Source of the DNA: Rhizobiaceae bacterium MnEN-MB40S | GTDB lineage: Bacteria > Pseudomonadota > Alphaproteobacteria > Rhizobiales > Rhizobiaceae | Assembly: GCA_024343425.1 (NCBI GenBank) | Contig: BRLC01000026.1 | Coordinates: 36,265 to 100,264 of the forward strand | Direction of reading: 5' to 3' | DNA: 64,000 bases | Program-made: the position numbers and the translations under genes | Shown here: piece after piece, positions 63,994 to 64,000 of the stretch | Numbering within the stretch: position 1 is the stretch's first letter | How the letters are laid out: each line of letters begins with the position of its first letter | Notes under the pieces: model-generated | What the model was told of the DNA's origin: nothing | Databases searched by the model: none | The model's input: the letters and a program-made list of their open reading frames with translations, nothing else

Positions 63994-64000
63994 GGCTATT

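Overview
The window reads as chromosome of an alphaproteobacterium of the order Hyphomicrobiales (Rhizobiales), probably near Phyllobacteriaceae. The basis is the core block murA / DUF2948 / hisD / UPF0262 / LMW-phosphatase / infA / maf / yacG / tRNA-Phe at 54.3-61.2 kb, a gene order I know from that group, plus Rhizobiales-style ABC and TRAP catabolic loci. Strain or genus cannot be fixed from the sequence alone.

Region A (1-11.1 kb) is a sugar or polyol catabolic locus. A minus-strand operon carries a periplasmic binding protein, two permeases, two ABC ATPases, a tiny membrane protein, DhaK- and DhaL-type kinase subunits, an LsrF-type aldolase and a class II aldolase cut by the left edge. 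A divergent DeoR regulator is followed by a second LsrF/DhnA-type aldolase. Region B (11.4-22.6 kb) is a second catabolic cluster: lactonase, IclR regulator, M14-type deacylase, PLP dehydratase, amidohydrolase, a ribose-type ABC transporter whose ATPase is split into two genes, and a class III CoA-transferase. A shared motif upstream of its two main promoters suggests one regulon.

Region C (23.13-54.14 kb) is a 31 kb integrative element in the 3' end of a tRNA-Thr gene. A 54-bp direct repeat marks both ends. A tyrosine integrase and an overlapping excisionase-like gene sit beside the intact tRNA, and GTTTCTGTCA repeats inside both ends look like integrase arm sites. The cargo is almost purely catabolic: five complete TRAP transporters (four DctPQM, one TAXI), a sulfatase, a cupin, a GlcG-like protein, an isopropylmalate-synthase-like enzyme, malonyl-CoA decarboxylase, a hydroxyquinol-type dioxygenase, a RutE-like reductase, a YciI protein, a GST, an SDR, and LysR and GntR regulators. 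A palindrome AATATCGATATT recurs in three divergent promoter regions and probably defines an island regulon.

Region D (54.1-61.2 kb) is core chromosome, with an odd short-repeat array at 60.0-60.3 kb. Region E (61.2-64 kb), after tRNA-Phe, is AT-richer and accessory: a secreted Cys/His-rich peptide, an unknown AT-rich gene, a truncated IS3-family element and two small unknown genes.
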